Assembly: GCF_000718085.1 (NCBI RefSeq)
Contig: NZ_JOEC01000001.1
Location: forward strand, 124,001 to 188,000
Length of the DNA: 64,000 nucleotides
Direction: 5' to 3'
Source: Mycetocola saprophilus
GTDB taxonomy: Bacteria; Actinomycetota; Actinomycetes; Actinomycetales; Microbacteriaceae
The stretch's first letter is position 1, and each line of letters starts with the position of its first letter. Below, one piece after another: positions 41,321 through 49,892 of the stretch. Position numbers and translations under genes: made by a program. The notes beneath the pieces were generated by a model that was not told the origin of the DNA, searched no databases, and saw only the letters and a program-made list of their open reading frames with translations.

Positions 41321-43528
41321 ATGCCAAACACCGGTCAGCGCCGTTCACCCGGCCGATCCGCACACCGCGCCGCGGGCGCACGCGGAACCGCAGCCCGTAA
41401 GTCGTCGCGCAATCAGGTCTCGCGCCACGACGAGGAAGCCCCGATCATCCCGATCCTCGCCCGCAAGGTGCGCGAGGTCGAGGCGAAGGCCCAGAAGGGA
41501 AAGGTTGGCCCGACCAACCGGGTGAAGTTCCAGGTCATCGCCTTCCTGGTGCGCGAGGAACGCGCCCGGGTTAAGGGATCCACCGAGATGTCCGAGAGCA
41601 TGCGCACCGAGCTGCTTAAGCGCCTGGATGGCGTGGCCACGATTCTTGCCAAGACCGCCGCCCGTGACACCTCGCTGATCACGCTGCTGGAGGCCGACGC
41701 CGCCACCAGCCCGGTGGCACAGAAGATGCGCCGCGACTGGCTGCTGGAATCCGGTGCCGAACTCAGCCCCGAAGAGCTGATCATCACCACCCAGGCCCCC
41801 GAGCCCGAGCAGATCATCCCCGCCGAGCTCGCGCAGAAGCAGGTCGTGCCGATCCAGGTGAAGGCGCGCCAGCGCTCCAACCCGTTCCTCGCCCCCAATC
41901 TGACCCCGGCCCCGGCCGAGCGTTCCACCCGTGGACGCCTGGACAGCTGGGAGCTGATGGGTCCGCTGTATAAGTCGTTTGAGACCGGTGCCGGTGGTGC
42001 CTCGGCGTGCATGCCCCTGCCGGATGCCCCGAAGATCGACCGTCTGGCCCCGCCCGGACGCGAGATCATGAAGCACCAGGCCCGCTTCGTGGAGGCCGTC
42101 AAGCGCGGTCAGCGTTCGATTCTGCTGGCCGATGAGCCGGGTCTCGGCAAGACCGCGCAGTCGCTGCTGGCAGCCTCGGTCGCCCAGGCATACCCGCTGC
42201 TCGTGGTGGTTCCCAACGTGGTCAAGATGAACTGGGCCCGCGAGGTCGAGCGCTGGACCCCCGGTCGCCGCGCCACGGTGATCTACGGTGACGGACGCGA
42301 CATCGACGCGTTTGCCGACATCTTCATCGTCAACTACGAGGTCCTGGACCGTCACCTGGCCTGGCTGAGCACCCTCGGGTTCCGCGGCATGGTGGTGGAT
42401 GAGGCGCACTTCATCAAGAACCTGCACTCGCAGCGCTCGCAGCACGTGCTCTCCCTGGCCCGTCGGATTCGCGCCAACACCCCCGGTGGCAAGCCGCTGC
42501 TGATGGCGCTGACCGGAACCCCGCTGATCAACGACGTGGCCGACTTCAACGCGATCTGGCAGTTCCTCGGCTGGACCACCGGCGATAAGCCCGGACCCGA
42601 GCTGATGGCCAAGCTTGAGGAAAACGGGCTGACCCCGGCGGACTCGGGCTTCTATCCCGAGGCTCGCAATGCGGTCATCGACCTGGGTATTGTGCGCCGC
42701 AAGAAGATCGACGTGGCCGCCGACCTGCCCTCGAAGATGATCGCCGATATCCCGGTTGAGCTCGACGATGAGGCCGGGCGTTCGATCCGCGACGCCGAGC
42801 GCGAGCTGGGTCAGCGCCTGCTGGCCAAGTACAACCGCATCATCGAGGCCCGTCCCGACCGGGCCGGGCGCCCGAGCGGTCCCGACCTCGACATCATGCG
42901 CCTGGTTGCCCAGGGCGAGCTCGAGGAGTCCAAGGCCGCCGGTGGGGGCGAAAACGTCTTCACGATGGTGCGCCGGATCGGTCAGGCGAAGGCTCAGCTG
43001 GCCGCCGACTACACCGCGCAGCTCGCGCACTCGGTGGGCAAGGTGGTGTTCTTCGCCAAGCACATCGACGTCATGGACACCGCCGAGCGCGTGCTGGCCG
43101 GACGCGACCTGCGTACCGTGTCGATCCGCGGAGATCAGAGCACCCAGGCCCGTCAGGAAGCCATCGACGCGTTCAACAACGACCCCGGTGTCTCGGTGAT
43201 CGTGTGTTCGCTGACCGCCGCCGGCGTGGGTGTCAACCTGCAGGCAGCCTCCAACGTGGTGCTCGCCGAGCTCTCCTGGACCGCCGCCGAGCAGACCCAG
43301 GCGATCGACCGCGTGCACCGCATCGGTCAGGACGAGCCGGTCACCGCCTGGCGGATCATCGCCGCGCACACCATCGACTCGAAGATCGCCGAGCTGATCG
43401 ACTCGAAGCAGGGCCTCGCGGCCCGCGCGCTCGACGGCAGCGACCAGGCGATCGAGTCCAGCGACTCGGTGCAGCTCAACGCGCTGATCTCGGTGCTGCG
43501 GGACGCGATTGTGGCGAGCGGAAAATGA
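41321..43528 (+). CDS. SNF2-family DEAD/DEAH-box helicase
   Basis: A 735-residue helicase. About 220 N-terminal residues are Ala/Arg-rich without a known fold. The core follows: LLADEPGLGKTAQS (Walker A), VVDEAHFIKN (DEAH box), LMALTGTPLIN (motif III), VVFFAKHIDVMD, VIVCSLTAAGVGVNL (motif V) and IDRVHRIGQ (motif VI). It translocates on DNA using ATP. ATG 41321 follows AGGAGG; the longer in-frame start at 41168 is less likely. The next gene overlaps its stop. No nuclease or methylase partner lies beside it. Confidence 0.9.
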   Translation: MPNTGQRRSPGRSAHRAAGARGTAARKSSRNQVSRHDEEAPIIPILARKVREVEAKAQKGKVGPTNRVKFQVIAFLVREERARVKGSTEMSESMRTELLKRLDGVATILAKTAARDTSLITLLEADAATSPVAQKMRRDWLLESGAELSPEELIITTQAPEPEQIIPAELAQKQVVPIQVKARQRSNPFLAPNLTPAPAERSTRGRLDSWELMGPLYKSFETGAGGASACMPLPDAPKIDRLAPPGREIMKHQARFVEAVKRGQRSILLADEPGLGKTAQSLLAASVAQAYPLLVVVPNVVKMNWAREVERWTPGRRATVIYGDGRDIDAFADIFIVNYEVLDRHLAWLSTLGFRGMVVDEAHFIKNLHSQRSQHVLSLARRIRANTPGGKPLLMALTGTPLINDVADFNAIWQFLGWTTGDKPGPELMAKLEENGLTPADSGFYPEARNAVIDLGIVRRKKIDVAADLPSKMIADIPVELDDEAGRSIRDAERELGQRLLAKYNRIIEARPDRAGRPSGPDLDIMRLVAQGELEESKAAGGGENVFTMVRRIGQAKAQLAADYTAQLAHSVGKVVFFAKHIDVMDTAERVLAGRDLRTVSIRGDQSTQARQEAIDAFNNDPGVSVIVCSLTAAGVGVNLQAASNVVLAELSWTAAEQTQAIDRVHRIGQDEPVTAWRIIAAHTIDSKIAELIDSKQGLAARALDGSDQAIESSDSVQLNALISVLRDAIVASGK

Positions 43529-43914
43529 GTTCCGACCGCTACGGTCGCGGCTCCAAGCGCGAACCCACCTTCACCCGTCCGGCGCTCGCGCCGGGACTGC
43601 TGGCGGCCATCGTGATGATGGCCACGGTGGCGCTGCTGGATTCGGATCTGTACTACATCGTGCGCTTCGTGGTGTGTATTCTCACCGCGATCGTCGCGTT
43701 CTATTCGATCCGCGCCGGCCGAGCCTGGTGGCTGATTGGGCTGGTGCCGCTGCTGGTCTTTGTGAACCCGATCATTCCGCTGCCCACCTGGCCGGTTGAG
43801 GTACCCACGGATCTGATCTTCTCGCTGACCCTGTTGTTCCCGCTGGTGCTGATCGGTGCCGCGGTCACCCTCAAGGTGCCGGACATTCAGGAAGAAGCCC
43901 GTCGCGGACGCTAG
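43525..43914 (+). CDS. Small membrane protein coupled to the helicase
   Basis: A 129-residue protein with four hydrophobic helices after a polar, basic N-terminus (MSSDRYGRGSKRE) and a charged C-terminus (DIQEEARRGR). It starts within the helicase stop (ATGA). The pattern WWLIGLVPLLVFVNPIIPL is typical of small membrane proteins of unknown function. Coupling to a helicase gene is probably fortuitous. Confidence 0.75.
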   Translation: MSSDRYGRGSKREPTFTRPALAPGLLAAIVMMATVALLDSDLYYIVRFVVCILTAIVAFYSIRAGRAWWLIGLVPLLVFVNPIIPLPTWPVEVPTDLIFSLTLLFPLVLIGAAVTLKVPDIQEEARRGR

Positions 43915-43922
43915 CCCGCAAC

Positions 43923-43955
43923 CACAAACGCCCCGGTTCTGCCGGGGCGTTTGTG
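43923..43955. terminator. Bidirectional terminator
   Basis: CACAAACGCCCCGG-TTCT-GCCGGGGCGTTTGTG: ends the membrane protein gene and the retron reverse transcriptase, which converge here. Confidence 0.92.
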
Positions 43956-43959
43956 TATC

Positions 43960-45524
43960 CTAGTCCGTCCACTCGATGGCGTCCCAGAGCCGCCACAGGG
44001 CGGGGGCTCGCTCGGGGGTGAGGGCGATGGCCCAGTTGATCCGCCCGAGCAGGTGCGCGCGAAAGTGTGGGTGCCGGTCACGGTTTTGAGCCTCGGGACC
44101 GGTGCGGGCGCAGTTGCGCAGGATCGCGCGTAGCCGATCATAGGCGTGCCGATCCATCGCCGGATGCTCGTTCACCACGATCCCGGTGACCCGCTGGCTC
44201 GTTCCGCGTGGACGCACCCGGGTTTTGCGGGGGTTGATCCGCTGGCCCGAATCGGTCACGATCGCCTCGATCCCGCGGATGAACGCATCTGAGCGGGCAG
44301 CCAAGCGGGGACCGCCGCTGAAGGTCAGGTCGTCGGCGTACCGGGTGTAGCGGGCCCCACGGCATCTGCCCAGCCGGTGAGCCGCTCATCCAGCCGGTGC
44401 ATCGCCAGATTCGCCAGCAGCGGCGAGGTGGGGGCACCCTGTGGGAGGTGGGGGATCCGCAGTGCCGCCGCGAGCGCCTGCCTTTCATCGGGCTCGCCTC
44501 CGGGTGGCATCGCGCGAATCACCGCGGGCGGGACCGCGTGGGTCCCCAGCGCGGCGAGGACCGGTACCAGCGCCTCACCCCAGCCCTGTCGGCGCAGCCC
44601 GGCGTGGATCTGGCCGCGGGTGACCCGGGCGAAAAACGTGGTGAGGTCCATTCCGATCACCACGTGTGATCCGGCATGGAGTGCCGCTCCGGTGATCGCC
44701 GACCGGCCGGGCACAAACCCGTGGGCCGCCGGGTGCACCGGCAGATCGGCGTAGACCTCGGCGATCAGCTGCCGGTGAAGCGTCATCAGCCGCCGCCCGG
44801 GGACCTCCAGGAGCCGCGGAACCCGTCCCGGCCGGCTGCGCCATTCATACCGGTAGTGGTTCAGGCGTGTGCCGGGGGCCAGCCGGTTCCACCCGCGCAG
44901 ATCGGCGAACCAGTCCAGCTCGCCCGCGTCGAGGCCCAGCAGCCGGGCGAGCTCGGCGGGGGTGTCGGGACGACGGCTCGCGGGTTCCTCCGCGAAAACC
45001 TCAGCCCCGGATGGGGCAGGGCGTTCGCCGACGGCCACGGTGCCGAGTGCGGTAGGCATCTCATACAGGGCGTGCCGGACCAGGACGAGGTGTCGGCCCT
45101 CGGCGCTCGCCCGCTCGGCGGCGGCGGTGAGTTCGGCGCTCTGGGCGATCCAGCGTCCGAGTTCCCGGGGACGGTCGAACGGCACCCGCGGGTACGCGGC
45201 CAGCACGGCGGACACCAGGCCCGGCAGCCAGCGACGACGGGCTCCGAGCACGTCCGCACCGGCGGCGATCAGCGCCGGTCGCGTCCAGCCGACTCCGAAT
45301 GCGGGATCCCGGTCTCGCGTGGGGTCCGCGCCTTGCGGAGCGTCTTGGTTTCGGGTGGGGGCCGGGCCTGATGCCGCTTTCCGGTCTCCGGTGGGGTCCG
45401 AGCCTTGCGCCGGGTCCCGGTCGCGAGCGGGTTTCGGATACGCTGCCTCCAGGAACGCGGCGGCCAGCGAATCGGCCACCGCGGCGAGCGAGGGCGCGGG
45501 GGTGTGTCCGGCACGCGTACCCAT
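43960..45524 (-). pseudogene. Retron-type reverse transcriptase, split by one frameshift
   Basis: The upstream part gives about 399 residues and ends at 44325; the downstream part continues in another frame to 43960. Read across the junction they make one retron-type RT of about 520 residues. Motifs: GAALH (region X, canonical NAxxH), GMDLTTFF, LPQGAPTSPLLANL, then in the second frame RYTRYADDLTFSGG (active-site YADD, 44329-44340), GQRINPRKTRV and RVTGIVVN (region Y VTG), and the retron-like end HLLGRINWAIALTPERAP. A one-base loss at the GGGGCCC run (44352-44358) would explain the break. Start ATG 45524 follows a weak GGCGG; TTG 45527 is also possible. The residues before the RT core contain 36-bp tandem repeats. 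Whether the break is real, a sequencing error or a programmed -1 shift is open. Confidence 0.8.
45307..45430. repeat. 36-bp tandem repeat (3.4 copies) in the RT leader region
   Basis: Units at 45307, 45343, 45379 and a partial one at 45415, each 36 bases and therefore in frame. They encode a degenerate 12-residue Asp/Arg/Pro-rich repeat (DPTRDRDPA..) in the N-terminal part of the reverse transcriptase. Confidence 0.8.
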
Positions 45525-45552
45525 CAAGATCCGCCGCTAATAGGGGCCCGTT

Positions 45553-45737
45553 CGGCGGCGGCGCGGGAAAGTGATCGACCGGTTGATGCGGCCGTGTGCG
45601 GGGCGACGCGAAGCGTCGGGAGGCACTCGGGGCGCGGAGTCCTACTCGGTTTGCGGTCCCCGGGGTTACCCCGGAGCGGAACGGTCCCATCCATGATGAG
45701 CCCTCCCGTTCTCGACCGATTCCCCGCGCTGCCGCCG
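45553..45737 (-). ncRNA. Candidate retron msr/msd RNA
   Basis: Directly upstream of the RT start on the same strand. The two ends are complementary: 45720-45737 and 45553-45570 pair over 18 positions with one wobble and one A-C mismatch, the a1/a2 arrangement expected of retron RNAs. Inside are clear hairpins: CCGGGG-TAA-CCCCGG (45658-45676) and CGACGC-TTC-GCGTCG (45604-45618). No coding gene explains the 320-base stretch 45528-45847. I cannot place the branching G with confidence, and the GC-rich sequence makes some pairing likely by chance, so this is a candidate only. Confidence 0.42.
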
Positions 45738-45792
45738 GGGTGTGTACAGGCTAGCCGGTGGTGGCAAGCCGAACAAGGGGAACCATCAAACA

Positions 45793-45827
45793 CGGCGGGG
45801 TGCCCACATTCCGTGGGCACCCCGCCG
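45793..45827 (-). terminator. Terminator of the mycoredoxin gene
   Basis: CGGCGGGGTGCCCAC-ATTCC-GTGGGCACCCCGCCG, 15-bp perfect stem, just after the mycoredoxin stop and before the retron region. It separates the two transcription units. Confidence 0.82.
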
Positions 45828-45847
45828 GGAGGCGTGAATCGGGCTCG

Positions 45848-46105
45848 CTAGGCGCCGAGGCGCGACTTGACCTCGATCAGCGAGGGGTTGGTGGCGGCGG
45901 TGCCGTCGGGGAAGATCAGGGTCGGCACGGTCTGGTTGCCGCCGTTGAGTTCGGCGACGAGTTCCGCGGTGCCCGGGACCTCCTCGATGTTGATCTCCTG
46001 ATAGCCGATTCCGGCCGAGGTGAGCTGGGTCTTCAGACGCTGGCAGTATCCGCACCAGGACGTCGAAAACATGGTGACCTGGCCGGCTTCGGGTGTGTAA
46101 TCCAT
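45848..46105 (-). CDS. Mycoredoxin/glutaredoxin-like protein
   Basis: An 85-residue thioredoxin-fold protein with the active site FSTSWCGYCQRL and cis-Pro in QTVPTLIF. In actinobacteria such CxYC glutaredoxin-like proteins (mycoredoxins) reduce mixed disulfides with mycothiol. Normal length for the family. Single gene with its own hairpin terminator. Confidence 0.88.
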   Translation of the reverse strand: MDYTPEAGQVTMFSTSWCGYCQRLKTQLTSAGIGYQEINIEEVPGTAELVAELNGGNQTVPTLIFPDGTAATNPSLIEVKSRLGA

Positions 46106-46288
46106 GCCCCGATTCTAACCCCGCATGCGCCATGCACAGATTCCCAATCGTCACCCCCCGGTGCCCCGGGTTGCGGCAAACCGATACGCTCGATGTGAGG
46201 GCAACAGGGTGTTGACCTCACCGACCCGCCGTTGGGCCAGCACCCTCGGGCACCGGGTCAAACTATTGCGCGCAAGGGAAGTGATTCG

Positions 46289-47317
46289 ATGAGAATTGGT
46301 GTGCTCACCAGCGGTGGCGACTGCCCCGGACTCAACGCCGTGATTCGCGGAGCGGTACTCAAGGGCACCGCCGTCCACGGCCAGGAGTTCCTGGGGATTC
46401 GTGACGGATGGCGTGGCCTGGTTGAGGGCGATGTTTATCCCCTGACCCGCCATGACGTACGCGGCCTTTCCAAGCAGGGTGGCACCGTTCTCGGCACCAG
46501 CCGCACCAACCCCTTCGATGGCCCCAACGGCGGTCCCGAAAACATTCGTGTCACCATGGACCGTCTGGGCATGGACGCGGTTATCGCGATCGGCGGCGAG
46601 GGCACCCTGGCCGCGGCCAAGCGTCTGACCGACGCCGGTCTGAACATCGTGGGTGTGCCCAAGACCATTGACAACGACCTCGACGCCACCGACTACTCAT
46701 TCGGATTTGATACCGCCGTGGAGATCGCCACCGAGGCCATCGACCGCCTGCGCACCACCGGTGACTCGCACCGTCGCTGCATGGTGGTTGAGGTTATGGG
46801 TCGTCACGTGGGCTGGATCGCGCTGCACTCCGGCATGGCCGCGGGCGCTCACGCGATCCTGATGCCCGAGCAGCCGCAGTCGATCGATCAGATTGTCGCG
46901 TGGGTAGAATCCGCCAATAACCGTGGCCGTGCGCCGATCGTGGTGGTGTCCGAGGGGTTCACCCTGGACACCATGGAGACCGCACACTCGGAAAAGGGCC
47001 TGGACGCCTTCAACCGTCCGCGCCTGGGCGGTATCGCCGACGTGCTCGCCCCGATCATCGAGGAGCGCACCGGCATCGAAACCCGAGCCACCGTTCTCGG
47101 CCACATCCAGCGCGGCGGCGTGCCCAGCGCGTATGACCGCGTCCTGGCGACCCGCCTGGGAATGGCCGCAATCGACTCGGCCGTGGCCAAGCAGTGGGGC
47201 ACCATGATCGCCCTGCGCGGCACCGAGCTCGTGCACGTTCCCTTCCAGGACGCCCTGGGCGGTTTGAAGACCGTGCCGCAGGACCGCTACGACGAGGCCG
47301 CAATCCTCTTCGGATAG
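46289..47317 (+). CDS. pfkA: 6-phosphofructokinase (ATP-type)
   Basis: A 342-residue PFK. TSGGDCPGLNAVIRG at the N-terminus, AIGGEGTLAAAK (Gly where ATP enzymes differ from the PPi enzymes that carry Asp), PKTIDNDL, and MGRHVGWIALHS with the catalytic region are all present. It phosphorylates fructose 6-phosphate in glycolysis. ATG 46289 is preceded by AAGGGA; an earlier in-frame ATG at 46232 is not needed. Actinobacterial PFKs of this group are ATP-dependent and lack the allosteric half. Confidence 0.93.
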   Translation: MRIGVLTSGGDCPGLNAVIRGAVLKGTAVHGQEFLGIRDGWRGLVEGDVYPLTRHDVRGLSKQGGTVLGTSRTNPFDGPNGGPENIRVTMDRLGMDAVIAIGGEGTLAAAKRLTDAGLNIVGVPKTIDNDLDATDYSFGFDTAVEIATEAIDRLRTTGDSHRRCMVVEVMGRHVGWIALHSGMAAGAHAILMPEQPQSIDQIVAWVESANNRGRAPIVVVSEGFTLDTMETAHSEKGLDAFNRPRLGGIADVLAPIIEERTGIETRATVLGHIQRGGVPSAYDRVLATRLGMAAIDSAVAKQWGTMIALRGTELVHVPFQDALGGLKTVPQDRYDEAAILFG

Positions 47318-47372
47318 CCCCTCGGGGCGCGTCAGCCGGGCACTCTCCGCCCGAGCGCCCCTCCCGAACACG

Positions 47373-47411
47373 AAGCGGGCCCGGAAACCAGATGGTTTCC
47401 GGGCCTGCTTT
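47373..47411. terminator. Bidirectional terminator
   Basis: AAGC-GGGCCCGGAAACCA-GA-TGGTTTCCGGGCC-TGCTTT between converging pfkA and oligopeptidase B. Confidence 0.9.
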
Positions 47412-47446
47412 ATGTGGAGCCGTCGGTCGCGCCGACCCGTTGGTGC

Positions 47447-49762
47447 TTACTCGTGGTCTGCCAGTCCCAGCACATCGAGGATCCAGGCAAGTTCAAACGC
47501 GCGCTCACGCCAGGAGTTGTATCGTCCGGTGACGCCACCGTGCCCGGCCGACATTTCGGTTTTGAGCAGCACCGGCGCCTCAACCTCGCGCAGGCGGGCG
47601 ACCCACTTGGCCGGTTCGACGTAGAGCACTCGCGTGTCGTTGAGGCTCGTGATCGCCAGGATTCGCGGATAGGTGACGTCGGTGCGGATGTTCTCGTAGG
47701 GCGAGTACTCCTTCATATACCGGTAGACCTCGGGGGCGTGCAGTGGGTTTCCCCACTCGTCCCACTCGATGACGGTGAGCGGCAGGTCGGGGTCGAGGAT
47801 CGACGTCAGCGGGTCCACAAACGGGACGCTGGCCAATACCCCGGCGAAAAGCTCGGGGGCCAGGTTGGCGATGGCACCCATCAGCAGACCACCGGCGCTA
47901 CCACCCTCGGCGACCAGGCGATCCGGCGTGGTGTAGCCGTGATCGATGAGGTGCTTGGCGCTGGCGACGAAGTCGGTAAACGTATTCTTCTTGGTCAGCG
48001 TCTTGCCGTTTTCGTACCAGGCTCGACCCAGCTCGCCGCCACCCCGGACATGGGCGATGGCGAAGGTGACCCCGCGATCCAGCAGCGAGAGGCGCGCCAC
48101 CGAGAAGGACGGATCCATGCTGGCCTCATAGGAGCCATAACCGTAGAGTTCCAGCGGCCCGGGCACCCGGTGCCCCGGCGCAGCTTCGGCATTGGCATTG
48201 GACGCAGCTTCGGCATTGGTACCGGACGCAGCTTCGGCATTGGCATCGGACGCAGCCTCGGCATTGGCGCTTGCACTGGCGCTGGGGGCGCTCGCCGCGT
48301 GTCCACGCTTCCAGACCAGCGAGATCGGGATGCGGGTACCGTCCTCGGCGATGGCCCACTCGCGCGCCTGCTGATAGTCGGCCGGATCGTAACTACCAAG
48401 AACAGGCTGACGCTTGAGCACGCGGATTTCCCCGGAGACAACGTCCAGCTCGGACACGGTCGAGGGGGTCACCAGCGATCCGTATCCCAGACGCAGCGTG
48501 GGCTGGTCCCACTCGGGATTCGAGCCGGTGTGCACGGTGTAGAGCGGCTCGTCGAATTCGATTTCGCGCGGCTCGATGGTGGCCAGGGTGGTGTCCGGGG
48601 TGATCGCGGCGACCGCGACCCGGGCCAGTCCCTCACGCCGGTATTCAACCGCCAGGAAGGAGGAGAAGACCGCCACGGATTCCAGCCGGACATCTTCTCG
48701 GTGGGGGAGCACCACGGTGGCCGATTCGGGGGATGCTGCCGCGAGCGATCCGGAAGACGGCCCGATGGCGGAGACGGGGACCGCCACCAGCTCAAAGTTT
48801 TGTGCCCCGGCATTGTGGGTGATCAGCAGGATGTCCTCGCCGCCGATCACCGCGTGCTCCACCTCGTATTCCACGCCGTCGCGGCGCGGCCAGATGACCT
48901 CGGGAGTGGATCCAGCAGCCTCGTCTCGCACCAGCAGCCATTCGGAAGTGATCGAAGATCCGGCGGCGATCAGCAGGAACTTGCCGCTCTGAGACAGGCC
49001 CGCGCCCACCCAGAAGCGCTCGTCGGGTTCGTGAAACACCTGCTCGTCGGTGGCGCCGGCACCGAGGGTGTGGCGCCAGAGGGTATCCGGACGCCAGCTC
49101 TCGTCGACGGTGGTGTAGTAGACCCGACGCCCGTCCGCCGAGAAGAACGCGCCCCCAAAGGTGTTCTCGATGGTGTCGGGCAGCTCACGGATCTCTCCGG
49201 ACGCACCTGCACCGGCACCCAGCCCGCGCAGATCCCGGAACCGCAGCGTATAGCGCTCATCCCCGGAGATATCGACCCCATACAGCAGGCTGTTGCCGTC
49301 CTGGGAGACGTCGAAGGATCCGATCGAGAAGAACTCATGGCCCTCGGCCAGCACGTTGCCATCCAGCAGGATCTGCTCGCCGGGCACGGGATGGGCGGGA
49401 TCCAGCTCGGGCGGGGTCCAGTCCTCGGGCCCGGCGATGGGGGCACGGCAGTGCAGCGCATACTGGCTGTCCTCGACGCTGCGGGAGTAGTACCACCAGC
49501 TGCCCTCACGGGTGGGAACCGAGAGATCGGTTTCCAGCGTGCGCCCCTTGATCTCGCCGAAGATGCGCTCGCGCAGGTTTTCGAGGTGTGCGGTGTGCTC
49601 CTCGGTGTAGGCGTTCTCGGCCTCGAGGTGAGCGAGAACCTGCGGATCTTCCTTCTCGCGGAGCCACTCATAGCTGTCGATCACGGTGTCGCCGTGATGG
49701 GTGCGTTCGATGGGGCGCTGCTCGGCGCGGGGTGCGGATGCGGATGTCGAAACCATATTCAT
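47447..49762 (-). CDS. ptrB: Oligopeptidase B (S9A prolyl oligopeptidase family)
   Basis: A 771-residue serine peptidase that cuts small peptides after Arg or Lys. The N-terminal beta-propeller follows DSYEWLREKEDPQVLAHL; the catalytic domain has the Ser in EGGSAGGLLM, the Asp in TSLNDTRV and the His in MSAGHGGVTG. An insert of about 45 residues before the catalytic domain (near 475-525) is a tandem repeat of NAEAASxA not found in the family. No signal peptide. ATG 49762; the second Met two codons later is also possible. Confidence 0.9.
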   Translation of the reverse strand: MNMVSTSASAPRAEQRPIERTHHGDTVIDSYEWLREKEDPQVLAHLEAENAYTEEHTAHLENLRERIFGEIKGRTLETDLSVPTREGSWWYYSRSVEDSQYALHCRAPIAGPEDWTPPELDPAHPVPGEQILLDGNVLAEGHEFFSIGSFDVSQDGNSLLYGVDISGDERYTLRFRDLRGLGAGAGASGEIRELPDTIENTFGGAFFSADGRRVYYTTVDESWRPDTLWRHTLGAGATDEQVFHEPDERFWVGAGLSQSGKFLLIAAGSSITSEWLLVRDEAAGSTPEVIWPRRDGVEYEVEHAVIGGEDILLITHNAGAQNFELVAVPVSAIGPSSGSLAAASPESATVVLPHREDVRLESVAVFSSFLAVEYRREGLARVAVAAITPDTTLATIEPREIEFDEPLYTVHTGSNPEWDQPTLRLGYGSLVTPSTVSELDVVSGEIRVLKRQPVLGSYDPADYQQAREWAIAEDGTRIPISLVWKRGHAASAPSASASANAEAASDANAEAASGTNAEAASNANAEAAPGHRVPGPLELYGYGSYEASMDPSFSVARLSLLDRGVTFAIAHVRGGGELGRAWYENGKTLTKKNTFTDFVASAKHLIDHGYTTPDRLVAEGGSAGGLLMGAIANLAPELFAGVLASVPFVDPLTSILDPDLPLTVIEWDEWGNPLHAPEVYRYMKEYSPYENIRTDVTYPRILAITSLNDTRVLYVEPAKWVARLREVEAPVLLKTEMSAGHGGVTGRYNSWRERAFELAWILDVLGLADHE
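48180..48275. repeat. 24-bp tandem repeat (4 copies) inside the oligopeptidase gene
   Basis: Units at 48180, 48204, 48228 and 48252, in frame; the first three differ at a few bases, the fourth is more diverged. They encode NAEAASDA-like octapeptides at the junction of propeller and catalytic domain. Confidence 0.9.
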
Positions 49763-49892
49763 ACGCTATCGCTGACGGCTTCGGAAATGACCCGAGGGAG
49801 CCGAACCTGTGGAATTTCGCTCAGCGCTGAACGCCTGTGGAGGAGGGGCGAAATGCTTGGCGAGGGTGGGGGCCGAGGGGTAAATTCGGGAT

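Noticed and set aside
44138..44488. Arg/Pro-rich frame across the RT frameshift site
   Set aside because: Third-frame shadow; the RT motifs lie in the other two frames.
44325..45524. Treating the two RT parts as separate functional genes
   Set aside because: Neither part alone has a complete RT core: the first lacks YADD, the second lacks the first catalytic Asp block.
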